From assembly GCA_026708545.1 (NCBI GenBank), contig JAPOUT010000098.1:1-51606 (forward strand): a stretch of 51,606 bases of DNA, written 5' to 3'. The notes beneath the pieces were generated by a model. It saw only the letters and a program-made list of their open reading frames with translations. It made no database searches and had not been told where the DNA came from. Made by a program: the position numbers and the translations under genes. This stretch comes from Hyphomicrobiales bacterium (lineage in GTDB: Bacteria; Pseudomonadota; Alphaproteobacteria; JAPOUT01). Position 1 is the stretch's first letter. The number at the start of each line of letters is the position of its first letter. Below, piece by piece: positions 1 through 8,912 of this stretch.

Positions 1-104
1 TCAAGGGCCGAGCGCCAGGGCGCAATGTCCTCCGCCTCCGAGGAAGAGGAAAGCAGCACAAAGGGAGACAGCAACGCAAAGCATGCCCACCACGAGGCGC
101 GCAC
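1..104 (-). CDS. Possible N-terminus of a secreted protein, cut by the window edge
   Basis: A minus-strand frame opens at a GTG (102-104) and stays open to base 1. It reads as a short start, a hydrophobic stretch (about residues 7-18) and a Ser-rich and acidic segment, which resembles a signal peptide. No clear ribosome binding site precedes the GTG. A second frame over the same bases also gives a hydrophobic peptide and ends in a stop at bases 1-3, so the frame choice is uncertain. Function cannot be assigned. It would lie downstream of the histidine kinase on the same strand. Confidence 0.2.
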   Translation of the reverse strand, partial: MRASWWACFALLSPFVLLSSSSEAEDIAPWRSAL

Positions 105-642
105 GCAAAAAACGCGCGTGCGGAGGGCGGCTGTCGCGAACCGCGCGCTCACGACACCGGCCCTCCCGGGACAACCGCGCCGCATGGCGCGTCCCGGCAG
201 ACGCTTTCCCGCATTTTTGCGCGGGAAGAATGGAAAGATTTTTCAGGAAAAGGCCAGCGGGCTTTTAATAAAACCCGGGTGTGGGAACGGTCACCACGCG
301 TATGAAAACACTCCGGACTGTTCCCTTTCACTGCGCGCGAAAGGAATAACTCGTTGCAATCAGCAACCAAGACTCTACGATACAAACGAGATTCCAGCGC
401 GATAAAACTATCGCGGAAACTCATCTTACAAACTCTACCTTAGATTTCTACCTTACTCTTCACCTTCCTTGTATTTCCAATCCTGCATGGATCATGTCAC
501 CGATGCATCCCCCGGCAGACGCCCCGAAAACCGGAGCAACCGGACGCGCATCAACGCGGGGACATTTTAGTCATTTTTTCAACCCTTTGACTAATTAAAA
601 AAAGCAATTCCCCAAAATACCCTCGCTGTGCGCCGGTTTTTT
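105..642. other. Gene-free stretch after the histidine kinase
   Basis: No convincing coding frame is seen in these 538 bases; the ORFs present are short, Arg/Ser rich and lack ribosome binding sites. Visible structure is limited to a CCCGC/GCGGG hairpin near 210-230, a near-palindrome around 259-278 and the perfect inverted repeat at 567-594. Confidence 0.5.
567..594. repeat. Perfect 7-bp inverted repeat downstream of the histidine kinase
   Basis: TTAGTCA (567-573) and TGACTAA (588-594) are perfect inverted arms with a 14-base loop. They lie about 50 bases beyond the stop of the histidine kinase gene. There is no T-run in the right place, so it is not a clear intrinsic terminator; it could be an RNA hairpin or a protein binding site. 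Confidence 0.35.
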
Positions 643-2082
643 TCATTCGATTTTGCGCGCCGGAATCGAATCGGCCGAAGGAAAACGGAGAATCACTCGG
701 CAGCCCGGGTCCGCGTCCTTCATGCAGGCATCGCCGCCGTGGCGACGCACAACCGCCCGCACCAGACTTAATCCCAAACCCGAACCGCTTGTGTTGCGCG
801 ACGAATCCAGGCGAATAAACCTGTCAAACACCCGTTCCCGATCCTGTGCCGGAACCCCCCTGCCCCGGTCGCGAACTTCTAAAAACACATTCTTCCCTTC
901 GCGCCGGCCTCGAACTTCGATTTGTCCCTGCCGGCCGTTCCCGTCGGCTTCTCCCCCGTAGCGAATGGCATTTTCTATCAGGTTGGATATCGCCTGTCCC
1001 AGCAACTCCCGAACCCCGCGAATCATCAAGGAGTCCTCCAGCTCGAACTTCAAGACCTCGTTGCTTTCCTCGGCGGCGGGCGCGTACAATTCACCGACCT
1101 CGCGCGCGACCATGGCCAAATCCAAACGCTCCCACTGGCTTTCCTCCACGCAAGCCTCCAGGCGCGCAATCGAAAGCATCGAATCAAACAGGCGCAGCAA
1201 TTCGTCAATATCGCCAATCGCGTCCTGCAACGCCCGGTGCTGCTCCGCCGCTACATCGCCGTTCTTGCCCTTGGTCATCAGCACCAACTCAAGACGCGAA
1301 CGCATCCGGTTCAAGGGCGAACGCAAATCATGCGCGATATCGTCGCTGACCTCGCGCATCCCCTCCATCAGCGATTCGATGCGGTCAATCATGTCGTTGA
1401 CATTGTACGAAAGCCTGTCCAGTTCGTCGCCGATGCCCTGTGTCGGCAGCCGGCGCGACAAATCCCCCTCCATAATGTCGTGAATACTCGAGTTAATCGC
1501 GTCAATTCGACGCAGCACGTTGCGGCCCACCAAAGCGCCGCCCACCAAACCCAGCAGCACCGTCAAACCCAGCGACCACGCCAGCGTGCCGGTTATGAGA
1601 TGCTCAATCTCGCGCTGGTCGCGGACGTCCCTGCCGACCATCAAATACAATCCGCCGGGAAGAATTACCGCACGGGCGCGGGCAAGAATAACCTCTCTGC
1701 CGCTTCCGCCGGGACGGTAATGCTCGAACTCTATCCAATTGTTTCCGGCATATGTCGGCAGCGGACGAACGTTCAACGTTCCCGCGAGGAACATCCCGTC
1801 CGGGCCGACCAAAAGATAGACGTTCTCGCCGGGATGGCGCGAACTATCGACTTCGCGAATGAGGGAAGACAGCCCGAAACGGCGGTACTGGTCGACAAGC
1901 ATCTCGATCTCCCCGATAACGGCCGCGTCCGTCCGGCTGGTGAGATAGCCCACCGTGCTCCAGTAAACATAACCGAGCAGCAGGCTGACCGACGCACTGA
2001 ATAACAGCATATACAACAGCGCCATGCGAAACGCCGAGGTTGCAAAAATCTTACGGATTGACACGGAGGGAATATCCTGCAC
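643..2082 (-). CDS. Two-component sensor histidine kinase (HAMP, HisKA, HATPase_c)
   Basis: Inner-membrane sensor kinase of 479 aa. Transmembrane helix 1 is at about residues 20-43 and helix 2 at about 165-187, flanking a periplasmic domain of about 120 residues. A HAMP linker follows to about 240, then the dimerisation/phosphoacceptor helix with His251 in DIAHDLRSPL. The N box (NLIENAIRYG, about 360), G1 box (DRGRGVP) and G2 box (GSGLGLSLV) of the ATPase domain are all present, so it should be active. Its start overlaps the end of the response regulator gene by 32 bases, so the two are translationally linked. The partner regulator and the DegP protease upstream on the same strand point to an envelope-stress or cation-response system; the signal is not evident. 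Confidence 0.93.
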   Translation of the reverse strand: MQDIPSVSIRKIFATSAFRMALLYMLLFSASVSLLLGYVYWSTVGYLTSRTDAAVIGEIEMLVDQYRRFGLSSLIREVDSSRHPGENVYLLVGPDGMFLAGTLNVRPLPTYAGNNWIEFEHYRPGGSGREVILARARAVILPGGLYLMVGRDVRDQREIEHLITGTLAWSLGLTVLLGLVGGALVGRNVLRRIDAINSSIHDIMEGDLSRRLPTQGIGDELDRLSYNVNDMIDRIESLMEGMREVSDDIAHDLRSPLNRMRSRLELVLMTKGKNGDVAAEQHRALQDAIGDIDELLRLFDSMLSIARLEACVEESQWERLDLAMVAREVGELYAPAAEESNEVLKFELEDSLMIRGVRELLGQAISNLIENAIRYGGEADGNGRQGQIEVRGRREGKNVFLEVRDRGRGVPAQDRERVFDRFIRLDSSRNTSGSGLGLSLVRAVVRRHGGDACMKDADPGCRVILRFPSADSIPARKIE

Positions 2083-2731
2083 CGCGAACGGTATGCAGCA
2101 ACGAGGTCGGAAAGTTCTTGTCTATCTTCGAACGCAAGCGCGAGATGTGCACGTCAATGACATTGGTGCGCGGATCGAAATGGTACTCCCAGACATTCTC
2201 GAGCAGCATGGTCCGTGTGACCACCTGCCCGGCATTGCGCATGAGATATTCAAGCAACCGGAATTCCCGCGGCTGCAATTCAATCGCACGCCCGCTCCGG
2301 GTGACCGTCCGCGCAAGAAGGTCCATTTCAAGATCGGCAAAGGAGATCTTCGTCTCCACCGCCTCGAAGACGTTGCCGCGCCGGACAAGGGCTTCAATGC
2401 GCGCCTGCAGCTCGGCAAACGCAAAGGGCTTGACGAGATAATCGTCTCCGCCCGAGCGCAGACCGCGGATGCGGTCATTGACCTCCCCCAGCGCGCTCAA
2501 GAACAACACCGGCGTCGAAACCTGCTCGGCGCGGAGGGCTCGCACGACGGAAAGCCCGTCCAAACGCGGAAGCATCCTGTCCACGATAAGCACGTCAAAA
2601 TTGCCGGTCCGCGCAATGTGCAGCCCGTCCTCGCCGTCGCCGGCGTGGTCGACCACATGGCCGCACTCGCGCAATCCTTTCAGGATGTATTCGGCCGCTT
2701 CCTTGTCGTCCTCGATAAGTAAAATATGCAC
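2051..2731 (-). CDS. OmpR/PhoB-family response regulator
   Basis: DNA-binding response regulator of 226 aa from the preferred start. The receiver domain (about 1-115) has the acidic pair ED at 7-8, phosphoacceptor Asp51 in LIVDRMLP and the conserved Lys in VKPF. The winged-helix domain (about 130-222) has the usual REFRLLEYL and the HISRLRSKID recognition region. I chose the GTG at 2729-2731 because it begins exactly at the first receiver strand and has AGAAGG seven bases upstream; an in-frame ATG at 2794 would add 21 residues with no domain. It follows degP on the same strand and overlaps the sensor kinase gene. Likely autoregulated and phosphorylated by that kinase (inference). Confidence 0.93.
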   Translation of the reverse strand: MHILLIEDDKEAAEYILKGLRECGHVVDHAGDGEDGLHIARTGNFDVLIVDRMLPRLDGLSVVRALRAEQVSTPVLFLSALGEVNDRIRGLRSGGDDYLVKPFAFAELQARIEALVRRGNVFEAVETKISFADLEMDLLARTVTRSGRAIELQPREFRLLEYLMRNAGQVVTRTMLLENVWEYHFDPRTNVIDVHISRLRSKIDKNFPTSLLHTVRGAGYSLRVNP

Positions 2732-2872
2732 AAAGGTATCCTTCTGAGATGCAGTCCGGGACGCAAACTCGGAAGTATAACCTAAATCATTCATAAAAAG
2801 AAGGCGCGCCGACGGGTCAGGGGGATACTATACAGCGACCCGCCGACGCATAATCTCTTCTACCCGCCTCCC

Positions 2873-4390
2873 CTAGGCATCCTTGACGGGCAGTGCGACG
2901 TAGTGTTGGGCGCCGCCGCGACGCAAAAGTATAAGAACGGACTCGACACCCTCGGAACGAGCGCTTTCCAGACTCTCGCGGAAGTCCTCGGGCCTGGCGA
3001 CCTCCTTTACTCCGACCGAGACAATGATGTCACCGACGGAGATATTCTTGCGTGCCGCCTCGCTGCCGGGGTCAACCCCGACGACGGCAACGCCCTCGTC
3101 GGTTTGCTCGAGGCGGAGCCCCAGGGCTTCCTCAAGAGCTTCCTGCACCAATGCGGCAACCTCGTCTCTCGGCAACTCGCCGAGAACGACGCGCACGGTC
3201 TGCTCCTCGCCGTCGCGCCAGATTCGAATGTCGCTGGCGGCCCCGGCATCCAGGGATGCAATCCGGCGGGAAAGCCGGCGCGGACGCTTGATGTCCTCGC
3301 CGTCAACGCCCAAAATCACGTCGCCCGAGCGCAACCCGGCGGCATCGGCGGGCGAATCGGGAACAACTTCGGAGATAATCGCGCCGCCGACGCTCTCCTC
3401 AACCCCCAAAGACGCGGCAATGTCCTTGTCAACTTGCTGGATTTGAACGCCGAGCCATCCTCGTGAAACAACGCCGTTCTCCATCAACTCGGCAATGACG
3501 TCCTGTGCGACGCTTGCGGGAATCGCAAAGCCGATGCCCACGTTTCCGCCGCTCGGCGAAAAAATCACGGCGTTCACGCCGACGACCTCGCCGTCAAGGT
3601 CAAAAGTGGGCCCGCCGGAATTGCCGCGGTTGATGGGCGCGTCAATCTGGATGAAATCATCATAGGGACCCGCACCAATGTCGCGCCCGCGCGCCGAAAC
3701 AATCCCGCTCGTGACCGTCCCGCCCAGGCCGAACGGATTGCCGACCGCAACAACCCAGTCGCCGACGCGCAAATCATCCTCTTCGGCAAACGAGACATAA
3801 GAGAAGTCCTCGCCGGCATCGAGTTTCAAAAGCGCAAGATCGGTCTTGGGGTCAATGCCGACGAGCTCGGCGTCATGCTCCTCGCCATCATGGAGAACGA
3901 CAACAAAACGCTCGCCGTCCTTGATGACGTGATGGTTGGTGACCACATAGCCGTCGGGCGAGATGAAGAATCCCGAACCCTGCCCCATCGTTCTGTGGCG
4001 GCGGGAAGGATTGCGGGGAACAGGCGATTCGCCGCCGCGCCTCTCGAAGTGGCGGCGGAAGAATTTCTCCATCGGATGCCCTTCGGGAAGTCCGAAATTT
4101 TCGGGCGCATCGTAGGACGCGTTCGACGGCGCAACCTCGCGCTCAACGCGCACCGAGACCACGGCAGGCGAAACGCTCTCGACAAGATCGGCGAATCCCT
4201 CCTGCACATTTCCTCTTTGCACGCGAACGGGTTCGACCGAACTCCCGGTTTCTTCAACGGCATGGGCGCTGCCCGCGGGAAACGGGGAAATCCCGAAGGC
4301 AAAACCCAGGACGCCGGCGGCGGCTAAGGCAACAAGAAGCCGCGCACCGGCCCTAGGGTGAGTGGGGTGAATCAGGTGTTTCTTACTCAT
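2873..4390 (-). CDS. degP: DegP/HtrA-type periplasmic serine protease (Do family)
   Basis: ATP-independent periplasmic protease and chaperone for misfolded envelope proteins, 505 aa, usual for the Do family. An N-terminal signal peptide has a hydrophobic core at about 17-35 and a likely cleavage after SAHA. The trypsin-like domain carries the triad His154 (TNHHVI), Asp184 (KTDLALL) and Ser258 (GNSGGP). Two PDZ domains follow, at about 300-390 and 410-500. It is the first gene of a minus-strand unit with a response regulator and sensor kinase, 141 bases before the regulator start. The two-component system probably controls it (inference). It diverges from leuD across a short shared promoter region. 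Confidence 0.95.
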   Translation of the reverse strand: MSKKHLIHPTHPRAGARLLVALAAAGVLGFAFGISPFPAGSAHAVEETGSSVEPVRVQRGNVQEGFADLVESVSPAVVSVRVEREVAPSNASYDAPENFGLPEGHPMEKFFRRHFERRGGESPVPRNPSRRHRTMGQGSGFFISPDGYVVTNHHVIKDGERFVVVLHDGEEHDAELVGIDPKTDLALLKLDAGEDFSYVSFAEEDDLRVGDWVVAVGNPFGLGGTVTSGIVSARGRDIGAGPYDDFIQIDAPINRGNSGGPTFDLDGEVVGVNAVIFSPSGGNVGIGFAIPASVAQDVIAELMENGVVSRGWLGVQIQQVDKDIAASLGVEESVGGAIISEVVPDSPADAAGLRSGDVILGVDGEDIKRPRRLSRRIASLDAGAASDIRIWRDGEEQTVRVVLGELPRDEVAALVQEALEEALGLRLEQTDEGVAVVGVDPGSEAARKNISVGDIIVSVGVKEVARPEDFRESLESARSEGVESVLILLRRGGAQHYVALPVKDA

Positions 4391-4459
4391 GGCGCGCAGT
4401 GTGACTCAAACAAGGTTACCGATTGTTATCCGCAAGATGAATTTTTGGTAACATTTCGT

Positions 4460-4488
4460 TTGACGATACGCCCGTGTGGCGCGATACT
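4460..4488 (+). promoter_or_regulatory. Sigma-70-like promoter of leuD, placing transcription start at the ATG
   Basis: TTGACG at 4460-4465, a 17-base spacer, then GATACT at 4483-4488. The expected transcription start is about 4495, which is the A of the leuD start codon, so the mRNA would have little or no leader. No Shine-Dalgarno sequence is present. Nearby, GTTACC and GGTAAC form an inverted repeat around 4414-4452 that may serve the divergent degP promoter. Confidence 0.55.
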
Positions 4489-4494
4489 TCCGCC

Positions 4495-5100
4495 ATGGAC
4501 AAGTTTAAACGCCTTGAAGGCATTGCGGCGCCGTTGCCGATGATTAATGTCGACACCGACCAGATCATCCCCAAGCAGTTTCTCACCACCATCGAGAGAA
4601 GCGGCCTGGGCAAGAGTCTTTTCTTCGACCTTCGCTACACGCCCGACGGCAGGGAACGCGAGGATTTCGTTCTCAACCAAAAACCCTATCGCGATGCGGT
4701 CATCTTGATTGCCGGCGACAATTTCGGATGCGGTTCCTCGCGCGAACACGCACCGTGGGCGTTGCTGGATTTTGGCGTGCGCGCGGTTATCGCACCGAGT
4801 TTCGCCGATATCTTCTACAACAATTGTTTCAAGAACGGCATCCTGCCGGTCACCCTGCCGCAGGAACAAATCGACGAACTCATGCAGCAGGCCGAAAACA
4901 ACAACAGCAACCACTTCACCATTGACCTTGAAACGCAAACCATCGAGACCCCCGGCATCAAACCTGTTCGATTCGACCTCGAGGCCGCACGCAAGAATCA
5001 CCTGCTCGAAGGACTCGATGACATCGGCATCACCCTCCAACGCGAAGGCGACATCCGCGCATTCGAGGAAAAAAGAAAAACCGAACAGCCCTGGATCTAG
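4495..5100 (+). CDS. leuD: 3-isopropylmalate dehydratase small subunit
   Basis: Small subunit of isopropylmalate isomerase, 201 aa, which with LeuC interconverts 2- and 3-isopropylmalate in leucine synthesis. The swivel-domain signatures are visible: [13 protein letters not shown] near residues 17-29, [17 protein letters not shown] in the middle and [12 protein letters not shown] after it. An upstream in-frame ATG (4474) lies before the predicted -10 box, so the ATG at 4495 is preferred; the family start (about MDKFKRLEG) agrees. leuB follows two bases after its stop, then asd, so this is one operon. LeuC, its obligate partner, is not in the window. Confidence 0.95.
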   Translation: MDKFKRLEGIAAPLPMINVDTDQIIPKQFLTTIERSGLGKSLFFDLRYTPDGREREDFVLNQKPYRDAVILIAGDNFGCGSSREHAPWALLDFGVRAVIAPSFADIFYNNCFKNGILPVTLPQEQIDELMQQAENNNSNHFTIDLETQTIETPGIKPVRFDLEAARKNHLLEGLDDIGITLQREGDIRAFEEKRKTEQPWI

Positions 5101-5102
5101 CC

Positions 5103-6221
5103 ATGTCCGGAACCCATTCGATACTTTTTGTTCCGGGCGACGGGATCGGCCCCGAAGTCATGGAGGAAGTGCGCCGCGTCATCGATTGGTTTGCGCGCAA
5201 GCGAAACCTGCACGTTGAAATCGAAGACGCGCTCATCGGCGGCGCGTGCTACGATGCCCACGAAGTCGCCATCCTGGATGAAACCGTCGAGAAGGCCAAA
5301 CGCGCAGACGTGGTTTTGCTCGGCGCGGTCGGCGGACCGAAGTGGCGGGACGTTCCCTTCGAGCAACGTCCCGAAGCCGCACTGTTGAAACTGCGCAAGG
5401 AACTCGACCTGTTCGCCAATCTGCGTCCGGCCATTTGCTTTGCGCCAATGGCAGACGCCTCTTCGCTCAAGCGCGAACTCGTGGAAGGACTCGATATCCT
5501 CATCGTGCGCGAACTTACCGGCGGCATTTATTTCGGAACGCCCAGGGGAATCGAAGACCTCGGCAACGGCGAGAAGTCCGCCGTCAACACCCAGCGCTAC
5601 GACTCCCGGGAGATTCGCCGCATCGCCCAAGTGGCCTTTCTGCTGGCGCGGACGCGCCGCTCCCTGGTAACCTCGGTGGAAAAGCGCAACGTCATGGAAA
5701 CCGGAATCCTGTGGCACGAGGAGGTCACGCGCACGCACGAGCGCGAGTACTCCGACGTGCAACTCGAACACCTGCTTGCGGATGCCTGCGCGATGGAATT
5801 GGTGCGCCGTCCCAAACGATTCGATGTCATCCTTGCCGACAATCTCTTCGGCGACATGCTCTCGGATGAAGCCGCGATGCTCACCGGTTCGCTGGGGATG
5901 CTGCCCTCGGCTTCACTGGGCGAGATGGATAAGGACGGGCGGCGGGCGGCAATGTACGAGCCCGTGCACGGCTCGGCTCCCGATATCGCCGGCGAGAGTG
6001 TCGCCAACCCGATTGCAAGCGTTCTGGGGTTTGCAATGGCACTGCGTTACAGTTTCAATCGAAACGAGGATGCCGCCCTGCTTGAGCAAGCCGTCAATGA
6101 CACCCTTGAGGACGGCGTTCGCACGGCGGACATCTGGCAAGAAGGCTGCGAGAAAGTCTCAACTTCGGGAATGGGCGAGAACATCGTCAGCCGTCTGGAA
6201 TCAAACGCGGCGGCATCTTAA
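5103..6221 (+). CDS. leuB: 3-isopropylmalate dehydrogenase
   Basis: NAD-dependent oxidative decarboxylation of 3-isopropylmalate to 2-oxoisocaproate in leucine synthesis, 372 aa, a normal length. Visible family signatures are the N-terminal [11 protein letters not shown], the substrate arginines in the LFANLRPA region, YFGTPRG, and the metal-binding [14 protein letters not shown] stretch followed by [12 protein letters not shown] and [12 protein letters not shown]. It starts two bases after the leuD stop, and asd follows 18 bases after its own stop. This gene order is common in proteobacteria and puts the gene in a constitutive biosynthetic operon. Confidence 0.96.
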   Translation: MSGTHSILFVPGDGIGPEVMEEVRRVIDWFARKRNLHVEIEDALIGGACYDAHEVAILDETVEKAKRADVVLLGAVGGPKWRDVPFEQRPEAALLKLRKELDLFANLRPAICFAPMADASSLKRELVEGLDILIVRELTGGIYFGTPRGIEDLGNGEKSAVNTQRYDSREIRRIAQVAFLLARTRRSLVTSVEKRNVMETGILWHEEVTRTHEREYSDVQLEHLLADACAMELVRRPKRFDVILADNLFGDMLSDEAAMLTGSLGMLPSASLGEMDKDGRRAAMYEPVHGSAPDIAGESVANPIASVLGFAMALRYSFNRNEDAALLEQAVNDTLEDGVRTADIWQEGCEKVSTSGMGENIVSRLESNAAAS

Positions 6222-6239
6222 GCAATACGGACGGGAACG

Positions 6240-7256
6240 ATGGGATATCGGATAGCGGTTGTCGGTGCAACGGGAAACGTCGGACGCGAAATGTTGCGCA
6301 TTCTGGCCGAGCGCGATTTTCCCGCCGACAGCATTGCGGCGCTGGCATCGGCCCGCTCGGTCGGACAAAAAGTCGAGTGCGGCGAGGAAGAATTCGATGT
6401 CCAGGCACTCGAAAGTTTCGACTTCTCCGGCACCGACATTGCCCTGTTTGCGGCAGGCTCGGCGATCTCGCACGAATGGGCCGGCAGAGTCGGCGATGCA
6501 GGCGCGGTGGTGATTGACAACGCTTCGTGCTTTCGCATGGACCCCGATGTTCCCCTAATCGTTCCCGAGGTCAACCCCGAAGCCATCGGGGGTTACCGCG
6601 AACGCAACCTGATTGCCAACCCGAACTGCTCGACCGCGCAGTTGGTGCTCGCACTCAAGCCCTTGCATGACTACGCCGGCATTCGACGCGTCTGCCTGGC
6701 AACCTATCAATCGGTTTCGGGTGCGGGCAAGCAGGCGATGGACGAGTTATTCGAGCAGACTCGCGAGATTTTTGCGGGCGGAGACGCCGAGTGCAACGCC
6801 TTCGCTCAACAGATCGCATTCAATGTGTTGCCGCATGTCGATGTGTTTTTGGATGACGGATCGACAAAGGAAGAGTGGAAGATGGCGGCGGAAACATCCA
6901 AAATCATAGGCGAAGAGATTCCCTTGACGGCAACTTGCGTGCGCGTTCCGGTTTTCATCGGCCACAGCGAAGCGGTGAATGTTTCATTCGAACGCTCCGT
7001 GGATGTTGAAGAGGCTCGAGAGATTTTACGCGCCGCCCCGGGCTGCGAGGTTGTCGACATCGGTGACGAAGGAGATTACATCACGCCGATTTCCTGCGTT
7101 GGTTCGGATGCGACTTTTATTTCGCGCATTCGCCGCGACCCGACCGTCGAGAATGGATTGAGTCTGTGGGTCGTATCGGACAACCTTCGCAAAGGCGCAG
7201 CCCTCAACGCGATACAAATCGCCGAACTGCTGCACGAAACGCAACTACGCGATTAA
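6240..7256 (+). CDS. asd: Aspartate-semialdehyde dehydrogenase
   Basis: NADPH-dependent reduction of aspartyl phosphate to aspartate semialdehyde, the branch point to lysine/diaminopimelate, threonine and methionine; 338 aa. The Rossmann motif GATGNVGREML is at residues 9-19, and the catalytic cysteine is Cys130 in NPNCSTAQ. The substrate-binding GHSEAVNVSFER segment is near 240. It is the last gene of leuD-leuB-asd. The Fic-protein gene converges on it from the other strand, and the accessory island begins directly after it. Confidence 0.96.
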   Translation: MGYRIAVVGATGNVGREMLRILAERDFPADSIAALASARSVGQKVECGEEEFDVQALESFDFSGTDIALFAAGSAISHEWAGRVGDAGAVVIDNASCFRMDPDVPLIVPEVNPEAIGGYRERNLIANPNCSTAQLVLALKPLHDYAGIRRVCLATYQSVSGAGKQAMDELFEQTREIFAGGDAECNAFAQQIAFNVLPHVDVFLDDGSTKEEWKMAAETSKIIGEEIPLTATCVRVPVFIGHSEAVNVSFERSVDVEEAREILRAAPGCEVVDIGDEGDYITPISCVGSDATFISRIRRDPTVENGLSLWVVSDNLRKGAALNAIQIAELLHETQLRD

Positions 7257-7311
7257 ACTTCCCCTACGGTGTACAGGATAAGATTTGGGAATTACCGCCC
7301 GCGTGCCCGAG

Positions 7312-7340
7312 TTACCGAACGACATTAGCCTTATCGGTAA
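7312..7340. repeat. Perfect 7-bp inverted repeat between asd and the Fic gene
   Basis: TTACCGA (7312-7318) and TCGGTAA (7334-7340) are perfect inverted arms with a 15-base loop in the convergent gap. There is no T-run, so it is not a standard terminator. It marks the left edge of the accessory island and could be a folded mRNA end or a recombination scar. Confidence 0.35.
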
Positions 7341-7404
7341 GGAAGTCACCATGCAAACGGGACTGCTGGATCTGGCGGACTTTACTAAAATCAACGAACG
7401 GCAT

Positions 7405-8640
7405 TTATTCGCCAACTTGTTCAGGAAACAGGCCGGGCATCCACTGTGAGGCAAGCCGGGCAGGAAAAGCAAGCCGAAGAGATGCACGCATGCTTTTCGA
7501 GGTCACCACTTCCTTTTCTATCAACGCTGAAGTTACGCGCCTTGCCTGTCGTTCACCACTGCCAACAATTTCTGCAATTTCGCCTCTTGGCAATTCTCCT
7601 CGATACAAAATCGTTTCAAGAACCTTGGCAGATTTTGCAGGCAACTCACCTGCTTGGATTTCCTTGCTCGCCCATGCTAAAATGCGTTCACGTAATTGTT
7701 TTAACTCGATCAACGACTCCATAAACTTAATTTGGTCGAGGCATATTTCGAGAAAAAAACGTGTGAATTCGGCCAGAGCCTCTTCGCTTAAATTTCCACG
7801 CCCATCCAAATCGTTCCGGCGTTCCATATCGCAAGCCCTAAGATGTTCTTTGTATGCCTTTTCGTCGCGTGCCAACCCTCTAGAAACAGACCAAATGCTG
7901 CCCGTATTTAGTGTTTCAAGCAACATTGCATGAGACATCAGCCGAGCGACACGACCGTTACCATCCAAAAATGGATGAATCCATAAAAACCGATGATGTG
8001 CACCCGCTACTGCTACTATCGTGTCGGCCTTACCGAGGCCTGTATAAGCTTCTTCAAACCGGTCGAAAAATCGCGTTAACGATCCGGGGCTAACAGGAAC
8101 ATGCCGTCCCACTTCAACATAACTTGTCCGCAACTCACCCGGTGTAACGAGCAAACGTTCTTTTGTATCAGGCTGCTCAACGTAAAGTAGATCTTCCGGT
8201 AGTTCTTTACAAAAACGTCGGTGTATTTCAATGATTCCATCCTTGGTCGTTGCGCGACCTAAAAGCCCCCCGTCATCAATCCATTTCTGAACCGCAATAT
8301 GTGCTTTGGCTTCGGTCTGAAGGTTTCGCTTGCGGGTATCAGCACTGTAATCGTTCTTAAGGGCGCGCTCGATATCGATAGGATGCGTATTGTGTCCCTC
8401 AATCAAATTGCTGTAATAACAGTTCATCGAGCGAACTAAATCTGCCAGAGACTTGAGTACACCCTCCGGTAGGCTGTGCCGAAAACTGGAAGACCGTGCA
8501 ACCAAATCGACAACCAAATCGTTTATATCTGTCCGATGCCGGGAACTTCCGTGTATAAGCAATGGCTCCATGAGGCCTTCAGACTCCCCATCGTCCATCG
8601 TTTCTGTGTCCGCTTTTATGTCCACTTCCGAATTGCTCAT
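7405..8640 (-). CDS. Fic-domain protein (putative AMP transferase) with its own inhibitory helix and a C-terminal winged helix
   Basis: Fic enzymes transfer AMP, or related nucleotides, to target protein hydroxyls; 411 aa. The active-site loop HPFLDGNGR is at residues 222-230, with catalytic His222 intact. The N-terminal half carries SNLIEG (77-82), which fits the class II inhibitory motif (S/T)xxxE(G/N); its Glu81 would hold the enzyme off. A winged-helix-like segment lies at about 340-395 (AKVLETILYRGELPRGEIAEIV). This layout matches free-standing Fic proteins seen in defence and toxin islands. The gene has a weak ribosome binding site. The target is unknown. Confidence 0.88.
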   Translation of the reverse strand: MSNSEVDIKADTETMDDGESEGLMEPLLIHGSSRHRTDINDLVVDLVARSSSFRHSLPEGVLKSLADLVRSMNCYYSNLIEGHNTHPIDIERALKNDYSADTRKRNLQTEAKAHIAVQKWIDDGGLLGRATTKDGIIEIHRRFCKELPEDLLYVEQPDTKERLLVTPGELRTSYVEVGRHVPVSPGSLTRFFDRFEEAYTGLGKADTIVAVAGAHHRFLWIHPFLDGNGRVARLMSHAMLLETLNTGSIWSVSRGLARDEKAYKEHLRACDMERRNDLDGRGNLSEEALAEFTRFFLEICLDQIKFMESLIELKQLRERILAWASKEIQAGELPAKSAKVLETILYRGELPRGEIAEIVGSGERQARRVTSALIEKEVVTSKSMRASLRLAFPARLASQWMPGLFPEQVGE

Positions 8641-8912
8641 ATTTTCATAGATACTACATAATTAGATGAATTGATAGAATATTAATGGCCGATTTTATGT
8701 CCGCTTCCGCAACCACAATCGGTATATCCTGCGTAAACGCTCTTGGAAAACAAACGCCCCCTGCGCTACAAGAAGGGCGGGATAGCCCAAATGTATTTGT
8801 TATGTGCATGCTGAAGCACAGTGTAAGACAATATCGCGCTGTCAGGAAGTCGGACATGGACTGCGCTTGCCGGTTAATCAGTATGGCGAGCGGATGAACC
8901 AGCCCAAAAAAA

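Noticed and set aside
922-2004. Long plus-strand ORF (360 aa) opposite the histidine kinase
   Set aside because: It is the antisense shadow of a gene with all kinase motifs; GC-rich DNA makes such shadows common. The sequence is Gln/His/Arg-rich without domains.
4391-4494. leuC upstream of leuD
   Set aside because: The 104 bases before leuD are a divergent promoter region with degP; no LeuC sequence occurs anywhere in the window.
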